Assembly: GCF_014885015.1 (NCBI RefSeq)
Contig: NZ_JABMIJ010000012.1
Location: 1-64,000, forward strand
From: Spirabiliibacterium falconis
Lineage (GTDB): Bacteria > Pseudomonadota > Gammaproteobacteria > Enterobacterales > Pasteurellaceae
DNA length: 64,000 nt
Direction of reading: 5' to 3'
The notes below the pieces were generated by a model that was given only the letters and a program-made list of their open reading frames with translations, was not told the origin of the DNA and searched no databases. Both the position numbers and the translations under genes were made by a program. Positions 1 through 9,532 of the stretch are shown here, one piece after another (the first letter of the stretch is position 1; every line of letters starts with the position of its first letter).

Positions 1-17
1 GGTCTGACCGCACTTTT
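1..17. repeat. Uptake signal copy at the window edge, probably half of the thrC terminator
   Basis: ACCGCACTTTT lies at 7-17, directly after the thrC stop codon. The bases before it (GGTCTG) look like the end of an inverted partner copy cut off by the window start. Paired uptake signals act as terminators elsewhere in this window, so the same is likely here. Confidence 0.55.
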
Positions 18-18
18 A

Positions 19-1296
19 TTACGCATCAAGCAAAAATCTACGCAACGTTGCGAAATCGTTCGCCATCTCGACACTCAACAAAGGCAATTTGTTGTGTTTA
101 TCAAGTGCCTCTGGCAGTGGTAAATCAAGGGATAAAATGCGATCCACACTTTCTTTAAATTTAGCAGGATGTGCGGTACAGAGAAAAATGCCCGTTTCAT
201 CGGCTGCCAGATCATCACGCAATGCTTGGTAAGCAATGGCACCATGAGGCTCGCACACATAGCCCAGTGTTTGCATATCGCAAAGTGCGGTTTCAGTTTG
301 TGCGTCATTTTTCGCTGTCGCATGCAACGAACTCAACGCCCAATTATTGCGTTTAAATAACTCTTCAACCCTTGGCCAGTTATTTGGACGGCTCACATCC
401 ATTGCGTTGGACAGTGTTGCCACGGTTGGATTAGGCGACCAGTTGCCACTTTGCAAATAACGTGGCACGGTGTCGTTGGCGTTGGTTGATGCCACAAAAC
501 GTTTGATAGGCAAGCCAAGCGTTTTCGCAATCAGCCCTGCGGTCAAGTTACCAAAATTACCACTGGGTACGCTAACCACAACATTTTGGCGTTTATCTAA
601 CGGCAGCTGTGCAACAGCTTCAAAATAGTAACACACCTGTGCAAGCAAACGGCTAATATTGATAGAATTAGCCGAGTTTAGCCCGATCTCCTCCCGCAAT
701 TCTTTATCATCAAAGGCTTGTTTCACTAATGCCTGGCAATCATCAAAATCACCTTGAATCGCAACTGTACGAATATTATCGCCTAATGTGCAAAATAATT
801 TTTCTTGCAATGGGCTGATTTTGCCTTTCGGATACAAAATAACCACATCAATGTTGTCAAGCCCATGAAACGCATGCGCCACTGCGGCTCCCGTATCGCC
901 CGAGGTCGCCGTCAAAATTGTGATTTTGCCGTTTTTCCGTACCGCTGCCAATGTGCGCGCCATAAAACGCCCGCCGAAATCTTTAAAGGCCAGTGTCGGC
1001 CCATGAAACAATTCTAGGGCATAAATATCGTCACTGACGTGTACTAATGGCGCAGGGAAATTAAATGCCTGTGCGATGATGTCATTAAGCACCGCACTTG
1101 GCAATTCATCACCAATCAACGCACTTAAAATGCGTTGGCTACGCTCAATGAGTGGCAGTGCAAGCAATTGGTCAATGTTGTCAAAGTGCGGTAAGTTTTC
1201 AGGGAAAAATAGCCCTTGATCCTTACCTAAACCTTGTTGCACAGCTTGCGCAAAACTGACTTGTTCATCGGGGTGTTTAATATTGTATAATTTCAT
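19..1296 (-). CDS. thrC: Threonine synthase
   Basis: Converts O-phosphohomoserine to threonine, the last step of threonine synthesis; cytoplasmic and PLP-dependent. The protein has 425 residues, close to the E. coli enzyme. The PLP lysine is in TLAFKDFGGR and a Ser/Gly-rich phosphate loop (TATSGDTGAA) follows. I chose the ATG at 1296 because it starts MKLYNIKHPDEQVSF, the normal family N-terminus, and has an AAGGAAAA ribosome site; an in-frame upstream extension has neither. It is the third gene of thrABC, 8 bases after thrB, and should be controlled by the attenuator before thrA. Confidence 0.97.
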   Translation of the reverse strand: MKLYNIKHPDEQVSFAQAVQQGLGKDQGLFFPENLPHFDNIDQLLALPLIERSQRILSALIGDELPSAVLNDIIAQAFNFPAPLVHVSDDIYALELFHGPTLAFKDFGGRFMARTLAAVRKNGKITILTATSGDTGAAVAHAFHGLDNIDVVILYPKGKISPLQEKLFCTLGDNIRTVAIQGDFDDCQALVKQAFDDKELREEIGLNSANSINISRLLAQVCYYFEAVAQLPLDKRQNVVVSVPSGNFGNLTAGLIAKTLGLPIKRFVASTNANDTVPRYLQSGNWSPNPTVATLSNAMDVSRPNNWPRVEELFKRNNWALSSLHATAKNDAQTETALCDMQTLGYVCEPHGAIAYQALRDDLAADETGIFLCTAHPAKFKESVDRILSLDLPLPEALDKHNKLPLLSVEMANDFATLRRFLLDA

Positions 1297-1304
1297 AGTT
1301 TTCC

Positions 1305-2249
1305 TTAATCGATTACCCGTGCGCCTTGCATATCCAGCTGGCAAATATGCACGAAACCTTCATTATTTTGTAGATACTCTTTTTCTAAAAATTGGCTCAC
1401 TTTGGTGGCTGTGAGCAAATCTGGCGTAATAGCAAACATGGTCGGACCAGAGCCTGAAATGCCGCTGGCAAGTGCGCCCAAATCACGACAGCCTTGTTTA
1501 ACGAAAGCATAATTTGGCAATAATTGCTCACGGTAAGGTTCTGCAATCACATCTTTCATCATTAATGCCGCCAAATTCTCTTGCCCTGTGTGGCAAGCAT
1601 GCACGAAACTGCCAAGATAACGCCCGTGATCAATCACATCTTGGCGGCTATAACTTTTTGGCAAAATGGCACGTGCCTCGGCGGTTGATACTTCAATGCC
1701 AGGATACGCCAACACCCAATACCACTGTTCAAAAAATGGCAAACTTTGGCTGATATTGCCGAGTGATTGCACCATTAATTGCATACCACCTAAAAAGCAA
1801 GGCGCAACGTTGTCATAATGAACAGAGCCTGAAATGCGTCCTTCAAGTTCGCCCATCATCTCCAATAATTCCATTTTAGAAAATGGTTGTTGATGAAATT
1901 CATTCAATGCCACCAATGCGGCAACAATCGAACACGCACTTGAGCCAAGCCCAGAGCCGATCGGCATATTTTTCTCAAGTGTTAAGCGCAATGACCGCAC
2001 TTTGCGATTTTGCAACGCTAAACGCTCACTAAATAGCACATAGGCTTGATACACAATATTTTTTTGCGGCTCTTTGGGTAATTTACGGACAAAATAGCCC
2101 GCACTTTCAAGTTCAAAACCTGAAGTAATTTCTTCAATTTGCACCACATCGCCGAGTAACGCCCCATCAATGGGGGATACCGCCGCCCCAAGGGTATCAA
2201 ACCCAACGCTGACATTGGCACTTGATGCGGGGGCATAAATGCGTAACAT
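1305..2249 (-). CDS. thrB: Homoserine kinase
   Basis: Phosphorylates homoserine with ATP, supplying ThrC. The 314-residue protein belongs to the GHMP kinase family. The N-terminus [21 protein letters not shown] is typical, the ATP loop [10 protein letters not shown] lies about residue 95, and a C-terminal glycine loop (SGISGSGPT) is present. Its start codon overlaps the thrA stop (TAATG), so translation is probably coupled. Confidence 0.97.
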   Translation of the reverse strand: MLRIYAPASSANVSVGFDTLGAAVSPIDGALLGDVVQIEEITSGFELESAGYFVRKLPKEPQKNIVYQAYVLFSERLALQNRKVRSLRLTLEKNMPIGSGLGSSACSIVAALVALNEFHQQPFSKMELLEMMGELEGRISGSVHYDNVAPCFLGGMQLMVQSLGNISQSLPFFEQWYWVLAYPGIEVSTAEARAILPKSYSRQDVIDHGRYLGSFVHACHTGQENLAALMMKDVIAEPYREQLLPNYAFVKQGCRDLGALASGISGSGPTMFAITPDLLTATKVSQFLEKEYLQNNEGFVHICQLDMQGARVID

Positions 2250-4708
2250 TAGTTTGCCCCTCCATTTTGTACGGTGCGCAGAATATCTGCAAAAATTCCT
2301 GCTGCGGTTACATCGTTGCCCGCACCATAGCCACGCAACAATAATGGGATCGGGTTGTAGTAACGAGAATAGAACGCCAACGCATTTTCGCCATTTTTAA
2401 CTTTATACAATGGGTCATCACCATCAACCGCAACAATTGACACCTTGCATTTGCCATTTTCTAGCCGTCCAACATAACGAAGCACCTGCCCTTTTTCTTG
2501 CGCTGACCGCACTTTTTGTGCAAAGGCGTCATCAAGCTGTGGCAACTTCTGTAAAAACGTATCCACATCGTCCCCTTCGGCAAAGCCTGCTGGCAATACA
2601 CCTTCCACCTCTACATCACTTAATTCCATATCTAAACCCGATTCACGGGCTAAAATTAACAACTTTCGTGCCACATCACTGCCTGACAAATCATCACGCG
2701 GATCAGGCTCAGTAAACCCCTTTTCTTTCGCGAGTTTAGTGGCCTCAGATAGCGTCATCCCCTCTTCTAACTTACCAAAAATAAATGATAACGAACCGGA
2801 CAAAATGCCATCAAATCGCTGAATTTCATCCCCTGCGGCAAGCAATTTTTGTAAGTTATCAATCACGGGTAACCCTGCCCCCACATTGGTGTCGTACATA
2901 AATTGGCGATGATGACGTGCTGCAACATCACGCAATTGGTGATAGTACGCCATATTAGAGGTGTTCGCCTTTTTATTTGGTGTCACCACATGAAATCCGC
3001 CTGCCAGTAAGTCAGCGTAAGCATCGGCAATGGCTTGGCTTGAGGTACAATCCACAAACACAGGATTAACAAGGTGGTTTTCTTTGATAAAGTGAATTAA
3101 ACGCTCAAGGGATAACACATCTTGTGCATTATCAAGCTGGGTGCGCCAATTGGTCAGATTGAGCGGTTTTGAACTCAGTAACAATTTTTGTGAATTTGCC
3201 AATGCAAACACGTTTAAGGCAATATTTTTTTGCTCAAGATAACGTTGTTGACGTTCAATTTGATCGACTAATTCACCACCGACCCCGCCTGTGCCCACGA
3301 TAAATACATCAAGTTCACGATACTGCGAAAATAGCGCACGATGTGTAGCACGCACGGCTTGTACTGATTTCTCCTGCGGTACAACCACGGAAATAGAACG
3401 TTCAGATGAACCTTGTGCAATAGCAACAATATTAATGCTCGCCTTAGAAAGTGCGGTGAAAAAGCGGGCTGCGATGCCTTTTGCTTTTTTCATGCCATCC
3501 CCAACAACGGATACAATCGACAAATCACTGATAATATCTAACGGTTCTAGTTTTTTATGCGAAAGCTCTTGTGCAAATTCTAACTCAAGTGCGGTTTTGG
3601 CTTGTGATTCAAGTTTGCTCGGCACACAAAAACTAATGCTATATTCCGATGAGGATTGCGTGATCAAAATCACTGAAATGCCCGCTTTCGACATCGTGGA
3701 GAAAACCCGTGCTGCCATGCCAACCATGCCTTGCATGCCTGGTCCTGAAATATTGAACATGCTTACATTATCAAGGTTGGTGATCCCTTTTACTTGCAGA
3801 TAATCTGATTGTACATCATTATTAATATACGTCCCAGGCGCGTGAGGATTCGCCGTATTTTTAATCACACATGGGATATTGGTTCGCACTAATGGACCAA
3901 TCGTACGGGGGTGAATGACTTTCGCCCCAAAATAGGCAAGCTCCATCGCCTCTTGATAGCTTAAGCTGTCCAACAATTTCGCATCTGGCACCAAGCGAGG
4001 ATCGCAAGTGAACACTCCATCTACGTCTGTCCAAATCTCACAAACATCGGCTTCTAAACACGCTGCTAACACGGCGGCTGAATAATCTGAGCCATTGCGC
4101 CCTAATAACACTAATTCGCCGTCTTCATTGCGTGCAGTAAAGCCCGCCATTAATACAATATGCTGTTTTGGAATAGAGCCCGCATCCACTAAGGCTTTTG
4201 ATTGACTAATACTGACTGATGACTCAAGGTAAGAGCCTTGTGCAATTAATTTTTCCGCAGGATCAATTTGTGTTACCTGATAGCCTTTTGCCTCAAACCA
4301 CGCACGCATCATCGCAATCGAGAGTTTTTCACCACGACATAAAATCGTGGCATTTATGCGATCTGGGCATTCTCTGTGTTGCTTGATGTCATCTAAAATG
4401 CTGTGTAATTGCTGAAATTCGGTATTGATGGTGTTTAAAAGTGCGGTTTTATCTAATTTTGGATTGGCTTGATGAAGACCATTGATGATAACGTGGAAGA
4501 TATGTTGTGCACTGTGGAAGTCATCTTCAAAATCCTCGCCTTGACATGCCTTATCTACCAACGCCACAAGAAAATTGGTGATTTTGGCTGGAGCCGACAA
4601 CACCCCCGCCGCCTGATCAGCCAAATGGGCTTGCTCAATCAACTCAGCCGCCTGCAAAAATCGTTCAGGGTTGGCAAGAGATGTTCCACCAAATTTAAGC
4701 ACTCGCAT
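2249..4708 (-). CDS. thrA: Bifunctional aspartokinase I / homoserine dehydrogenase I
   Basis: Carries out the first and third steps of threonine synthesis: aspartate to aspartyl phosphate, and aspartate semialdehyde to homoserine. The length is 819 residues, matching the E. coli fusion enzyme. The N-terminal kinase begins [17 protein letters not shown]. Paired ACT domains occupy roughly residues 310-460 and are the expected site of threonine feedback. The dehydrogenase begins with a Rossmann loop ([11 protein letters not shown]) and contains [10 protein letters not shown]. It is first in thrABC, downstream of a leader peptide and attenuator. Confidence 0.98.
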   Translation of the reverse strand: MRVLKFGGTSLANPERFLQAAELIEQAHLADQAAGVLSAPAKITNFLVALVDKACQGEDFEDDFHSAQHIFHVIINGLHQANPKLDKTALLNTINTEFQQLHSILDDIKQHRECPDRINATILCRGEKLSIAMMRAWFEAKGYQVTQIDPAEKLIAQGSYLESSVSISQSKALVDAGSIPKQHIVLMAGFTARNEDGELVLLGRNGSDYSAAVLAACLEADVCEIWTDVDGVFTCDPRLVPDAKLLDSLSYQEAMELAYFGAKVIHPRTIGPLVRTNIPCVIKNTANPHAPGTYINNDVQSDYLQVKGITNLDNVSMFNISGPGMQGMVGMAARVFSTMSKAGISVILITQSSSEYSISFCVPSKLESQAKTALELEFAQELSHKKLEPLDIISDLSIVSVVGDGMKKAKGIAARFFTALSKASINIVAIAQGSSERSISVVVPQEKSVQAVRATHRALFSQYRELDVFIVGTGGVGGELVDQIERQQRYLEQKNIALNVFALANSQKLLLSSKPLNLTNWRTQLDNAQDVLSLERLIHFIKENHLVNPVFVDCTSSQAIADAYADLLAGGFHVVTPNKKANTSNMAYYHQLRDVAARHHRQFMYDTNVGAGLPVIDNLQKLLAAGDEIQRFDGILSGSLSFIFGKLEEGMTLSEATKLAKEKGFTEPDPRDDLSGSDVARKLLILARESGLDMELSDVEVEGVLPAGFAEGDDVDTFLQKLPQLDDAFAQKVRSAQEKGQVLRYVGRLENGKCKVSIVAVDGDDPLYKVKNGENALAFYSRYYNPIPLLLRGYGAGNDVTAAGIFADILRTVQNGGAN

Positions 4709-4753
4709 AGTCTACTCCTTCAAGCTTGTTATTTTTCAATTTTATCAAATCAT

Positions 4754-4784
4754 AAAAAAACCCGCACTATGTTGTGCGGGTTTT
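4754..4784 (-). terminator. thr attenuator hairpin
   Basis: Stem CCCGCAC (4761-4767) pairs with GTGCGGG (4774-4780). Read on the minus strand it ends in a run of seven T. It lies between the Thr/Ile-rich leader peptide and thrA, where the thr attenuator sits in enterobacteria. The stem resembles an uptake signal core but does not match it. Confidence 0.85.
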
Positions 4785-4801
4785 GCTAAATTTTATCAAT
4801 G

Positions 4802-4864
4802 CTAGCCCGCCACCGAACAGATGGTAATAATAGTCATGGTGATAGGCATTAAAAATTGTTGCAT
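4802..4864 (-). CDS. thrL: Threonine operon leader peptide
   Basis: A short reading frame ends just upstream of the attenuator. Its C-terminal part reads MPITMTIITICSVAG, in which Thr and Ile make up 7 of 15 residues. This is the composition expected of a peptide whose translation senses charged tRNA-Thr and tRNA-Ile. Possible starts are ATG at 4849 (15 residues) or ATG at 4864 (20 residues). Neither has a strong ribosome site, and the frame stays open further upstream, so the start is uncertain. The role is inferred from composition and position. Confidence 0.7.
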   Translation of the reverse strand: MQQFLMPITMTIITICSVAG

Positions 4865-5085
4865 TGCATTGTCATATTGTGTTTTCGATAGCATAGATTT
4901 ACAAAATTCTTCTATCCTTGTCAACAAAAAAGTGATGACGTGTTTTATTTTCTCAATTTCATTTTTATTTTGATAAAAATCGCCCAAATAAAATCACTTT
5001 CTTGCAATTTTTATGCCGTTTTTGATGACATTTCTACGACAACTCGCTATGCTTTATCCTTTTCATGCAACTATCTCATTAAAAT

Positions 5086-5787
5086 ATGTCAATCAGCGAG
5101 AACATCGCCCACATTCAAGGGCAAATCCAACAGGTGTGTCAGCATACTGACCGCACTTTAGGTTCTGTTACATTACTTGCGGTGAGTAAAACCCAACCTG
5201 TGAGTGCCATTCAAGCGGCTATTAACGCTGGGCAAACGGCGTTTGGTGAAAATTATGTGCAAGAAGGTGTGGAGAAAATTCAATATTTTCAAGGGCAATC
5301 AGTCCCGCTTGAGTGGCATTTTATTGGTCCACTCCAATCAAATAAAACCCGTTTAGTCGCAGAACATTTTGACTGGGTCGAAAGTGTTGATCGTGAAAAA
5401 ATTGCACAACGTTTAAGTGAACAACGTCCTGCAACAATGCCTGATCTCAATGTTCTTATTCAAGTAAATATCAGTCATGAACGCTCAAAATCAGGCATAG
5501 CCCCTTGCGATGTGCTCGATTTTGCCCAAAAAATAGTAACATTACCGCGAATCACTCTGCGGGGATTAATGGCGATCCCAGCCCCAGTAACAACACGCAC
5601 TGAACAAAATCCCTTTGCCCAGATGAAAACGCTTTTTACCCAGTTACAAACCGCACTTCCTGACTGTGCGATTGACACACTTTCAATGGGTATGAGTGAT
5701 GACATGCAAGATGCCATTAAATATGGCTCAACCCAAGTTCGGATTGGCACAGCCATTTTCGGTGCTCGCCACTATACTACTAAGTAG
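5086..5787 (+). CDS. yggS: PLP homeostasis protein, YggS/PLPBP family
   Basis: A 233-residue single-domain PLP-binding protein that buffers pyridoxal phosphate; the family has no known catalytic reaction. The PLP lysine is K35 in LLAVSKTQP, followed by FGENYVQEG, and SMGMSDDMQDAI near the C-terminus is the phosphate-binding segment. The fold is the alanine-racemase-type TIM barrel. It lies divergent from the thr operon, as in H. influenzae, and is followed 11 bases later by putP, so the two may be cotranscribed. Confidence 0.95.
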   Translation: MSISENIAHIQGQIQQVCQHTDRTLGSVTLLAVSKTQPVSAIQAAINAGQTAFGENYVQEGVEKIQYFQGQSVPLEWHFIGPLQSNKTRLVAEHFDWVESVDREKIAQRLSEQRPATMPDLNVLIQVNISHERSKSGIAPCDVLDFAQKIVTLPRITLRGLMAIPAPVTTRTEQNPFAQMKTLFTQLQTALPDCAIDTLSMGMSDDMQDAIKYGSTQVRIGTAIFGARHYTTK

Positions 5788-5798
5788 GAGTTGTTAAA

Positions 5799-7301
5799 AT
5801 GTTTGGTTTTGACCCAACCATTATTACCTTTGTCGTTTATATTGTCGGCATGCTACTCATCGGCGTGCTGGCCTATCGCTACACGCAGAACCTCTCCGAT
5901 TATATCCTCGGTGGACGCAAGCTCGGTGGATTTGTTACAGGCATGTCTGCGGGTGCATCCGATATGTCAGGCTGGTTATTAATGGGACTACCAGGCGCAA
6001 TTTATGCCGCTGGCTTAGTCAAAGCATGGATTGCCATTGGTTTAACCTTAGGGGCGTATTTAAACTGGTATTTCGTTTCAGGGCGATTGCGTATTTTCAC
6101 CGAATGCTATGACAATGCACTCACCTTGCCTGAATATTTTCAAGCACGCTTTGGCACAAAGCACAAATGGCTCAAAATCATTGCTGCTACCACCATTTTG
6201 GTTTTCTTTACGATCTACTGTGCTTCCGGTGTCGTGGCAGGAGCGCGATTATTTGAAAACCTATTTAGCACCCCCTATGCAACCGCACTTTGGTATGGTG
6301 CACTGGCAACCATTGCCTACACGTTTATCGGCGGTTTTTTAGCCGTTAGCTGGACAGACACCGTACAAGCAACCTTGATGGTTCTTGCTCTCATTATCAC
6401 TCCGATTATCGTGCTATATAGCATTGGGGGCAGCGAACGCTTACCTGATATTATCGCTCACGCTGGCAATGCGAGTGGCAAAAATTTTACCGACATGTTT
6501 ACTGACACATCACTTATTGGTCTTCTAAGCCTTTCTGCATGGGGGCTTGGCTATTTCGGTCAACCGCATATTCTAGCCCGTTTTATGGCAGCTGATAGTG
6601 TCAAGTCTCTCACCAGTGCACGGCGTATTGGTATTGCATGGATGATTTTCTGCCTGATTGGCGCGGTGGCAATCGGCTTTTTCGGCATTGCTTATTTCTA
6701 CGTCAATCCAAACGAAGCTCAGGTAGTAAACGCCAACAGTGAGCAGATTTTCATTGAACTGGCGCGTAACTTATTCAACCCTTGGATTGCAGGCATATTA
6801 CTCTCCGCAATTCTCGCCGCTGTAATGAGTACATTAAGTTGCCAATTATTAATCAGCTCCAGTGCAATTACCGAAGATTTCTACCGTGGTTTTATCCGCC
6901 CGAATGCCAGCGAAAAAGAACTGGTCTGGCTCGGTCGAGCAATGGTGCTATTCATTGCCGTCATCGCCATCATCATTGCCCACGATCCCAATAGCCAAGT
7001 CCTAAACTTAGTAGAACACGCATGGGCTGGCTTTGGCTGTGCTTTTGGTCCAATCGTCTTATTCTCCCTCTTTTGGAAACGCACTAATGCTACAGGGGCC
7101 ATAGCAGGAATGCTGACTGGCGCACTCATTGTGATTTTTTGGAAAGTTATATTCCCTGATAGCCAAATTTATGAAATGATTCCTGGCTTTATTGGCTCTA
7201 GCCTTGCGATTATCGTAGCGTCGCTTATCACGCCGAAACCACAAGATGCAATAACACAACGCTATCAACGCGCCAAAACCACTTATAAAGCAAGCCTATA
7301 A
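5799..7301 (+). CDS. putP: Sodium/proline symporter
   Basis: Imports proline driven by sodium across the inner membrane. The 500-residue protein of the sodium:solute symporter family has about 13 hydrophobic segments. Typical PutP stretches are LGGRKLGGFVTGMSAGASDMSGWLLMG condensed near residues 38-65 and FGQPHILARFMAA in the middle. The ribosome site is TAGGAG. No putA lies in the window, so the proline may serve osmotic or biosynthetic needs. A paired uptake-signal terminator follows. Confidence 0.93.
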   Translation: MFGFDPTIITFVVYIVGMLLIGVLAYRYTQNLSDYILGGRKLGGFVTGMSAGASDMSGWLLMGLPGAIYAAGLVKAWIAIGLTLGAYLNWYFVSGRLRIFTECYDNALTLPEYFQARFGTKHKWLKIIAATTILVFFTIYCASGVVAGARLFENLFSTPYATALWYGALATIAYTFIGGFLAVSWTDTVQATLMVLALIITPIIVLYSIGGSERLPDIIAHAGNASGKNFTDMFTDTSLIGLLSLSAWGLGYFGQPHILARFMAADSVKSLTSARRIGIAWMIFCLIGAVAIGFFGIAYFYVNPNEAQVVNANSEQIFIELARNLFNPWIAGILLSAILAAVMSTLSCQLLISSSAITEDFYRGFIRPNASEKELVWLGRAMVLFIAVIAIIIAHDPNSQVLNLVEHAWAGFGCAFGPIVLFSLFWKRTNATGAIAGMLTGALIVIFWKVIFPDSQIYEMIPGFIGSSLAIIVASLITPKPQDAITQRYQRAKTTYKASL

Positions 7302-7304
7302 CGA

Positions 7305-7338
7305 CAAAGTGCGGTCTTATTAACCGCACTTTTATTTT
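7305..7338 (+). terminator. putP terminator made of paired uptake signals
   Basis: AAAGTGCGGT (7306-7315) pairs with ACCGCACTTT (7323-7332), and the plus strand continues into a T-rich run. It begins three bases after the putP stop. Confidence 0.85.
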
Positions 7339-7363
7339 TATTTCAATGTGTCTTATCACACAG

Positions 7364-7448
7364 TGGTGCGGACGGTGGGACTCGAACCCACACACCTCGC
7401 GGCTCTAAAACCTGAATCTAGCGCGTCTACCAGTTTCGCCACGTCCGC
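7364..7448 (-). tRNA. tRNA-Leu (CAG)
   Basis: An 85-base class II tRNA with a long variable arm. The anticodon loop TTCAGGT gives CAG. The 3' CCA is encoded. It is the last gene of the five-tRNA operon. Confidence 0.96.
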
Positions 7449-7471
7449 AATATCAAATAAAAAGAGAATAA

Positions 7472-7546
7472 TGGCTGGGGTACTAGGATTCGAACCTAGG
7501 AATGCTGAGATCAAAACCCAGTGCCTTACCGCTTGGCGATACCCCA
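7472..7546 (-). tRNA. tRNA-Gln (UUG), copy 2
   Basis: A 75-base tRNA starting TGGGGTATCGCC, with anticodon loop TTTTGAT (UUG) and encoded CCA. It appears identical to the neighbouring copy at 7573-7647. Confidence 0.97.
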
Positions 7547-7572
7547 ATCGAAAATAGTTAGAAATGTAAAGA

Positions 7573-7647
7573 TGGCTGGGGTACTAGGATTCGAACCTAG
7601 GAATGCTGAGATCAAAACCCAGTGCCTTACCGCTTGGCGATACCCCA
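7573..7647 (-). tRNA. tRNA-Gln (UUG), copy 1
   Basis: Same 75-base sequence as the copy at 7472-7546: anticodon UUG, encoded CCA. The two are separated by 26 bases and look like a tandem duplication. Confidence 0.97.
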
Positions 7648-7671
7648 CCTGTTGAATACGATTAAGATGAA

Positions 7672-7756
7672 TGGTGCGGGAAGAGGGACTTGAACCCACA
7701 CACCTCTCGGCGCCAGAACCTAAATCTGGTGCGTCTACCAATTTCGCCATTCCCGC
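7672..7756 (-). tRNA. tRNA-Leu (UAG)
   Basis: An 85-base class II tRNA. The anticodon stem CCAGA/TCTGG encloses TTTAGGT, giving UAG. CCA is encoded. It lies 4 bases downstream of tRNA-Met. Confidence 0.96.
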
Positions 7757-7760
7757 AGTT

Positions 7761-7837
7761 TGGTGGCTATGACGGGATTCGAACCTGTGACCCCAACATT
7801 ATGAGTGTTGTGCTCTAACCAACTGAGCTACATAGCC
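7761..7837 (-). tRNA. tRNA-Met (CAU), elongator
   Basis: A 77-base tRNA with anticodon loop CTCATAA. The acceptor stem GGCTATG and overall sequence match elongator rather than initiator tRNA-Met: the first base pair is intact and the initiator's three consecutive anticodon-stem GC pairs are absent. It is the first gene of the operon, whose Met-Leu-Gln order resembles the E. coli metT operon. Confidence 0.95.
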
Positions 7838-7873
7838 AAAAACGCTTGAACATCTCATCGTTTTGCGGACGCC

Positions 7874-7902
7874 ATTATGCTAAGTTAGGTTCGATTCGTC
7901 AA
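7874..7902 (-). promoter_or_regulatory. Sigma-70 promoter of the tRNA operon
   Basis: On the minus strand, -35 TTGACG and -10 CATAAT are separated by 17 bases. A GC-rich discriminator (GGCGTCCGC) follows, typical of stringently controlled stable-RNA promoters. It lies about 35 bases before tRNA-Met. Confidence 0.85.
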
Positions 7903-8025
7903 CCTCTTTTTATGAATTTTTCTAAATTTTTATTTATTCGGATACAGATTAACCAGTTTAAAGCTATTTTCGATCTAAAACAACATTTTTTGCGCAAAAT
8001 CTGATTGCATTTTATACAAAAAAGA

Positions 8026-8841
8026 TCAAAGTGCGGTCTGCTGCATCCGCTTAATTTCATCAGCCTCTAAATTGGTGAAATATTTCACCGTTTTCACTTT
8101 CAATTCTTGTGTGGCTGGTTCATCACACACAATAATTGCTTTGGCGTGCATTTGTAATGCACTGATTGTCCACAGATGATTCACGGCACCTTCCACACCT
8201 GCTTGTAATGCGAGGGCTTTGCTGTGTCCTGTCACTAAAATCATAACTTCTTCTGCGTCCATCAATGTTTGTACGCCAATAGTGAGTGCATATTTTGGCA
8301 CTTTATTGATGTCATTATCAAAAAAACGTGAATTGGCGATTAACGTGTCTTCGTTAAGCGTTTTAATTCTGGTGCGCGATGTCAGTGATGAACCTGGCTC
8401 ATTAAATGCAATATGTCCATCACTACCCACGCCCCCCATAAAGAGATGGATTTTACCATAAGCACGAATTTTCTCTTCGTATAAGCGACATTCAGTAAGA
8501 TGATCTGGATTATTACCATTGAGAATATTGACATTTTCCTTTGGAATATCAATGTGACTGAAAAAATTCTTCCACATAAATGTATGATAACTTTCAGGAT
8601 GATCTTCAGGCAATCCCACGTATTCATCCATATTAAACGTAACAACATTTTGAAAGCTCACTTTGCCTTGTTGATACCGTTTTATGAGTGCTTCGTAGGT
8701 TTTTAATGGCGTGCCGCCTGTTGGTAATCCCAATACAAATGGACGCTCTGGGGTTGGGTTAAAGGCATTAATTTTATTCACAATATAGTCAGCAGACCAC
8801 CAACAAACTTGCTCAGCGGTTTGTAAAGGGAGTAATCGCAT
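8026..8841 (-). CDS. nagB: Glucosamine-6-phosphate deaminase
   Basis: Converts glucosamine-6-phosphate to fructose-6-phosphate and ammonia, the last step of amino-sugar and sialic acid breakdown. The 271-residue protein begins [21 protein letters not shown]. Active-site segments are FNMDEYVG (catalytic Asp) and [17 protein letters not shown]. It stands alone: nagA is not adjacent, and the nan-type genes lie 5 kb away. A CRP-like site at 8931-8946 lies in its upstream region. Confidence 0.96.
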   Translation of the reverse strand: MRLLPLQTAEQVCWWSADYIVNKINAFNPTPERPFVLGLPTGGTPLKTYEALIKRYQQGKVSFQNVVTFNMDEYVGLPEDHPESYHTFMWKNFFSHIDIPKENVNILNGNNPDHLTECRLYEEKIRAYGKIHLFMGGVGSDGHIAFNEPGSSLTSRTRIKTLNEDTLIANSRFFDNDINKVPKYALTIGVQTLMDAEEVMILVTGHSKALALQAGVEGAVNHLWTISALQMHAKAIIVCDEPATQELKVKTVKYFTNLEADEIKRMQQTAL

Positions 8842-8930
8842 ACATTATCTCCATAGCAATATTTATTGTAACGTAGTTAATCACTTTTACCGTTTGGACT
8901 CAAGCAGATACTCAAACGAAATAATCATAT

Positions 8931-8946
8931 TGTGATATAGCTCAAA
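8931..8946. promoter_or_regulatory. Candidate CRP site between nagB and the NUDIX gene
   Basis: TGTGA-N6-TCAAA matches the CRP consensus TGTGA-N6-TCACA at nine of ten core positions. It lies 90 bases before the nagB start, consistent with catabolite control of amino-sugar use. It could also act on the divergent NUDIX gene. Confidence 0.6.
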
Positions 8947-9043
8947 CCTTCTTTTTCTTGCATAACAAACTCATATTTTAGTTTGCAATGACAAGGTGTC
9001 TTCCTTAAAATCATACATAATCAATACTGAAGAGTGATCACTT

Positions 9044-9445
9044 ATGGCTGGCAATATTGATAAATTGGCATTAATTGTGCTTGAAAACCGCAAATTATTA
9101 GTCACCCTTTCCCATCATAAATCCGCCTACTATCTCCCTGGCGGCAAGCGTGAAATGGGTGAAAGTGATGAGCAAGCCCTTATTCGTGAAATCCAAGAAG
9201 AGCTTGATGTCGCCTTAATCCCTGATAGTTTGCGCTATGTACACACATTTTCTGCACAAGCTGATGGTAAACCTGAGGGCACGTTAGTGGTTATGACCTG
9301 CTATCAAGGTAAATTTGAAGGCTTGCCTAAAGCAAGCAACGAAATTGCAAAATTGAGTTGGATAACGTCTGCTGATCGCTCCCAATGCTCAAAAGCGGCT
9401 GCGTTGGTTGTCGATTATCTGCATCAAAAACACCTCATTGATTAA
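9044..9445 (+). CDS. NUDIX hydrolase
   Basis: A 133-residue single-domain NUDIX protein, expected to hydrolyse a nucleoside diphosphate linked to another group. The Nudix box is complete: GKREMGE, then seven residues, then REIQEEL, with LD where LG is usual. The substrate cannot be told from sequence; MutT-like dNTP cleaning and nucleotide-sugar hydrolysis are both possible. It is divergent from nagB. Confidence 0.88.
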   Translation: MAGNIDKLALIVLENRKLLVTLSHHKSAYYLPGGKREMGESDEQALIREIQEELDVALIPDSLRYVHTFSAQADGKPEGTLVVMTCYQGKFEGLPKASNEIAKLSWITSADRSQCSKAAALVVDYLHQKHLID

Positions 9446-9532
9446 TCAAAAGTGCGGTTTGGCAAATTGAACTATCGCCATAGACCGCACTTTGCGTTAA
9501 AATGCAGCTTATTTTTTTATGTTGGACAGATT

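Noticed and set aside
3291-3803. 170-residue frame antisense to thrA
   Set aside because: No ribosome site or recognisable domain, and thrA is intact on the other strand.
7348-7750. Short frames with text such as GLEPTH and VGSSPSSRT
   Set aside because: They are translations across the tRNA genes, a well-known annotation artefact.
9448-9493. Uptake-signal pair after the NUDIX gene as a terminator
   Set aside because: The loop is 26 bases and no T run follows, and it lies just before pflA.
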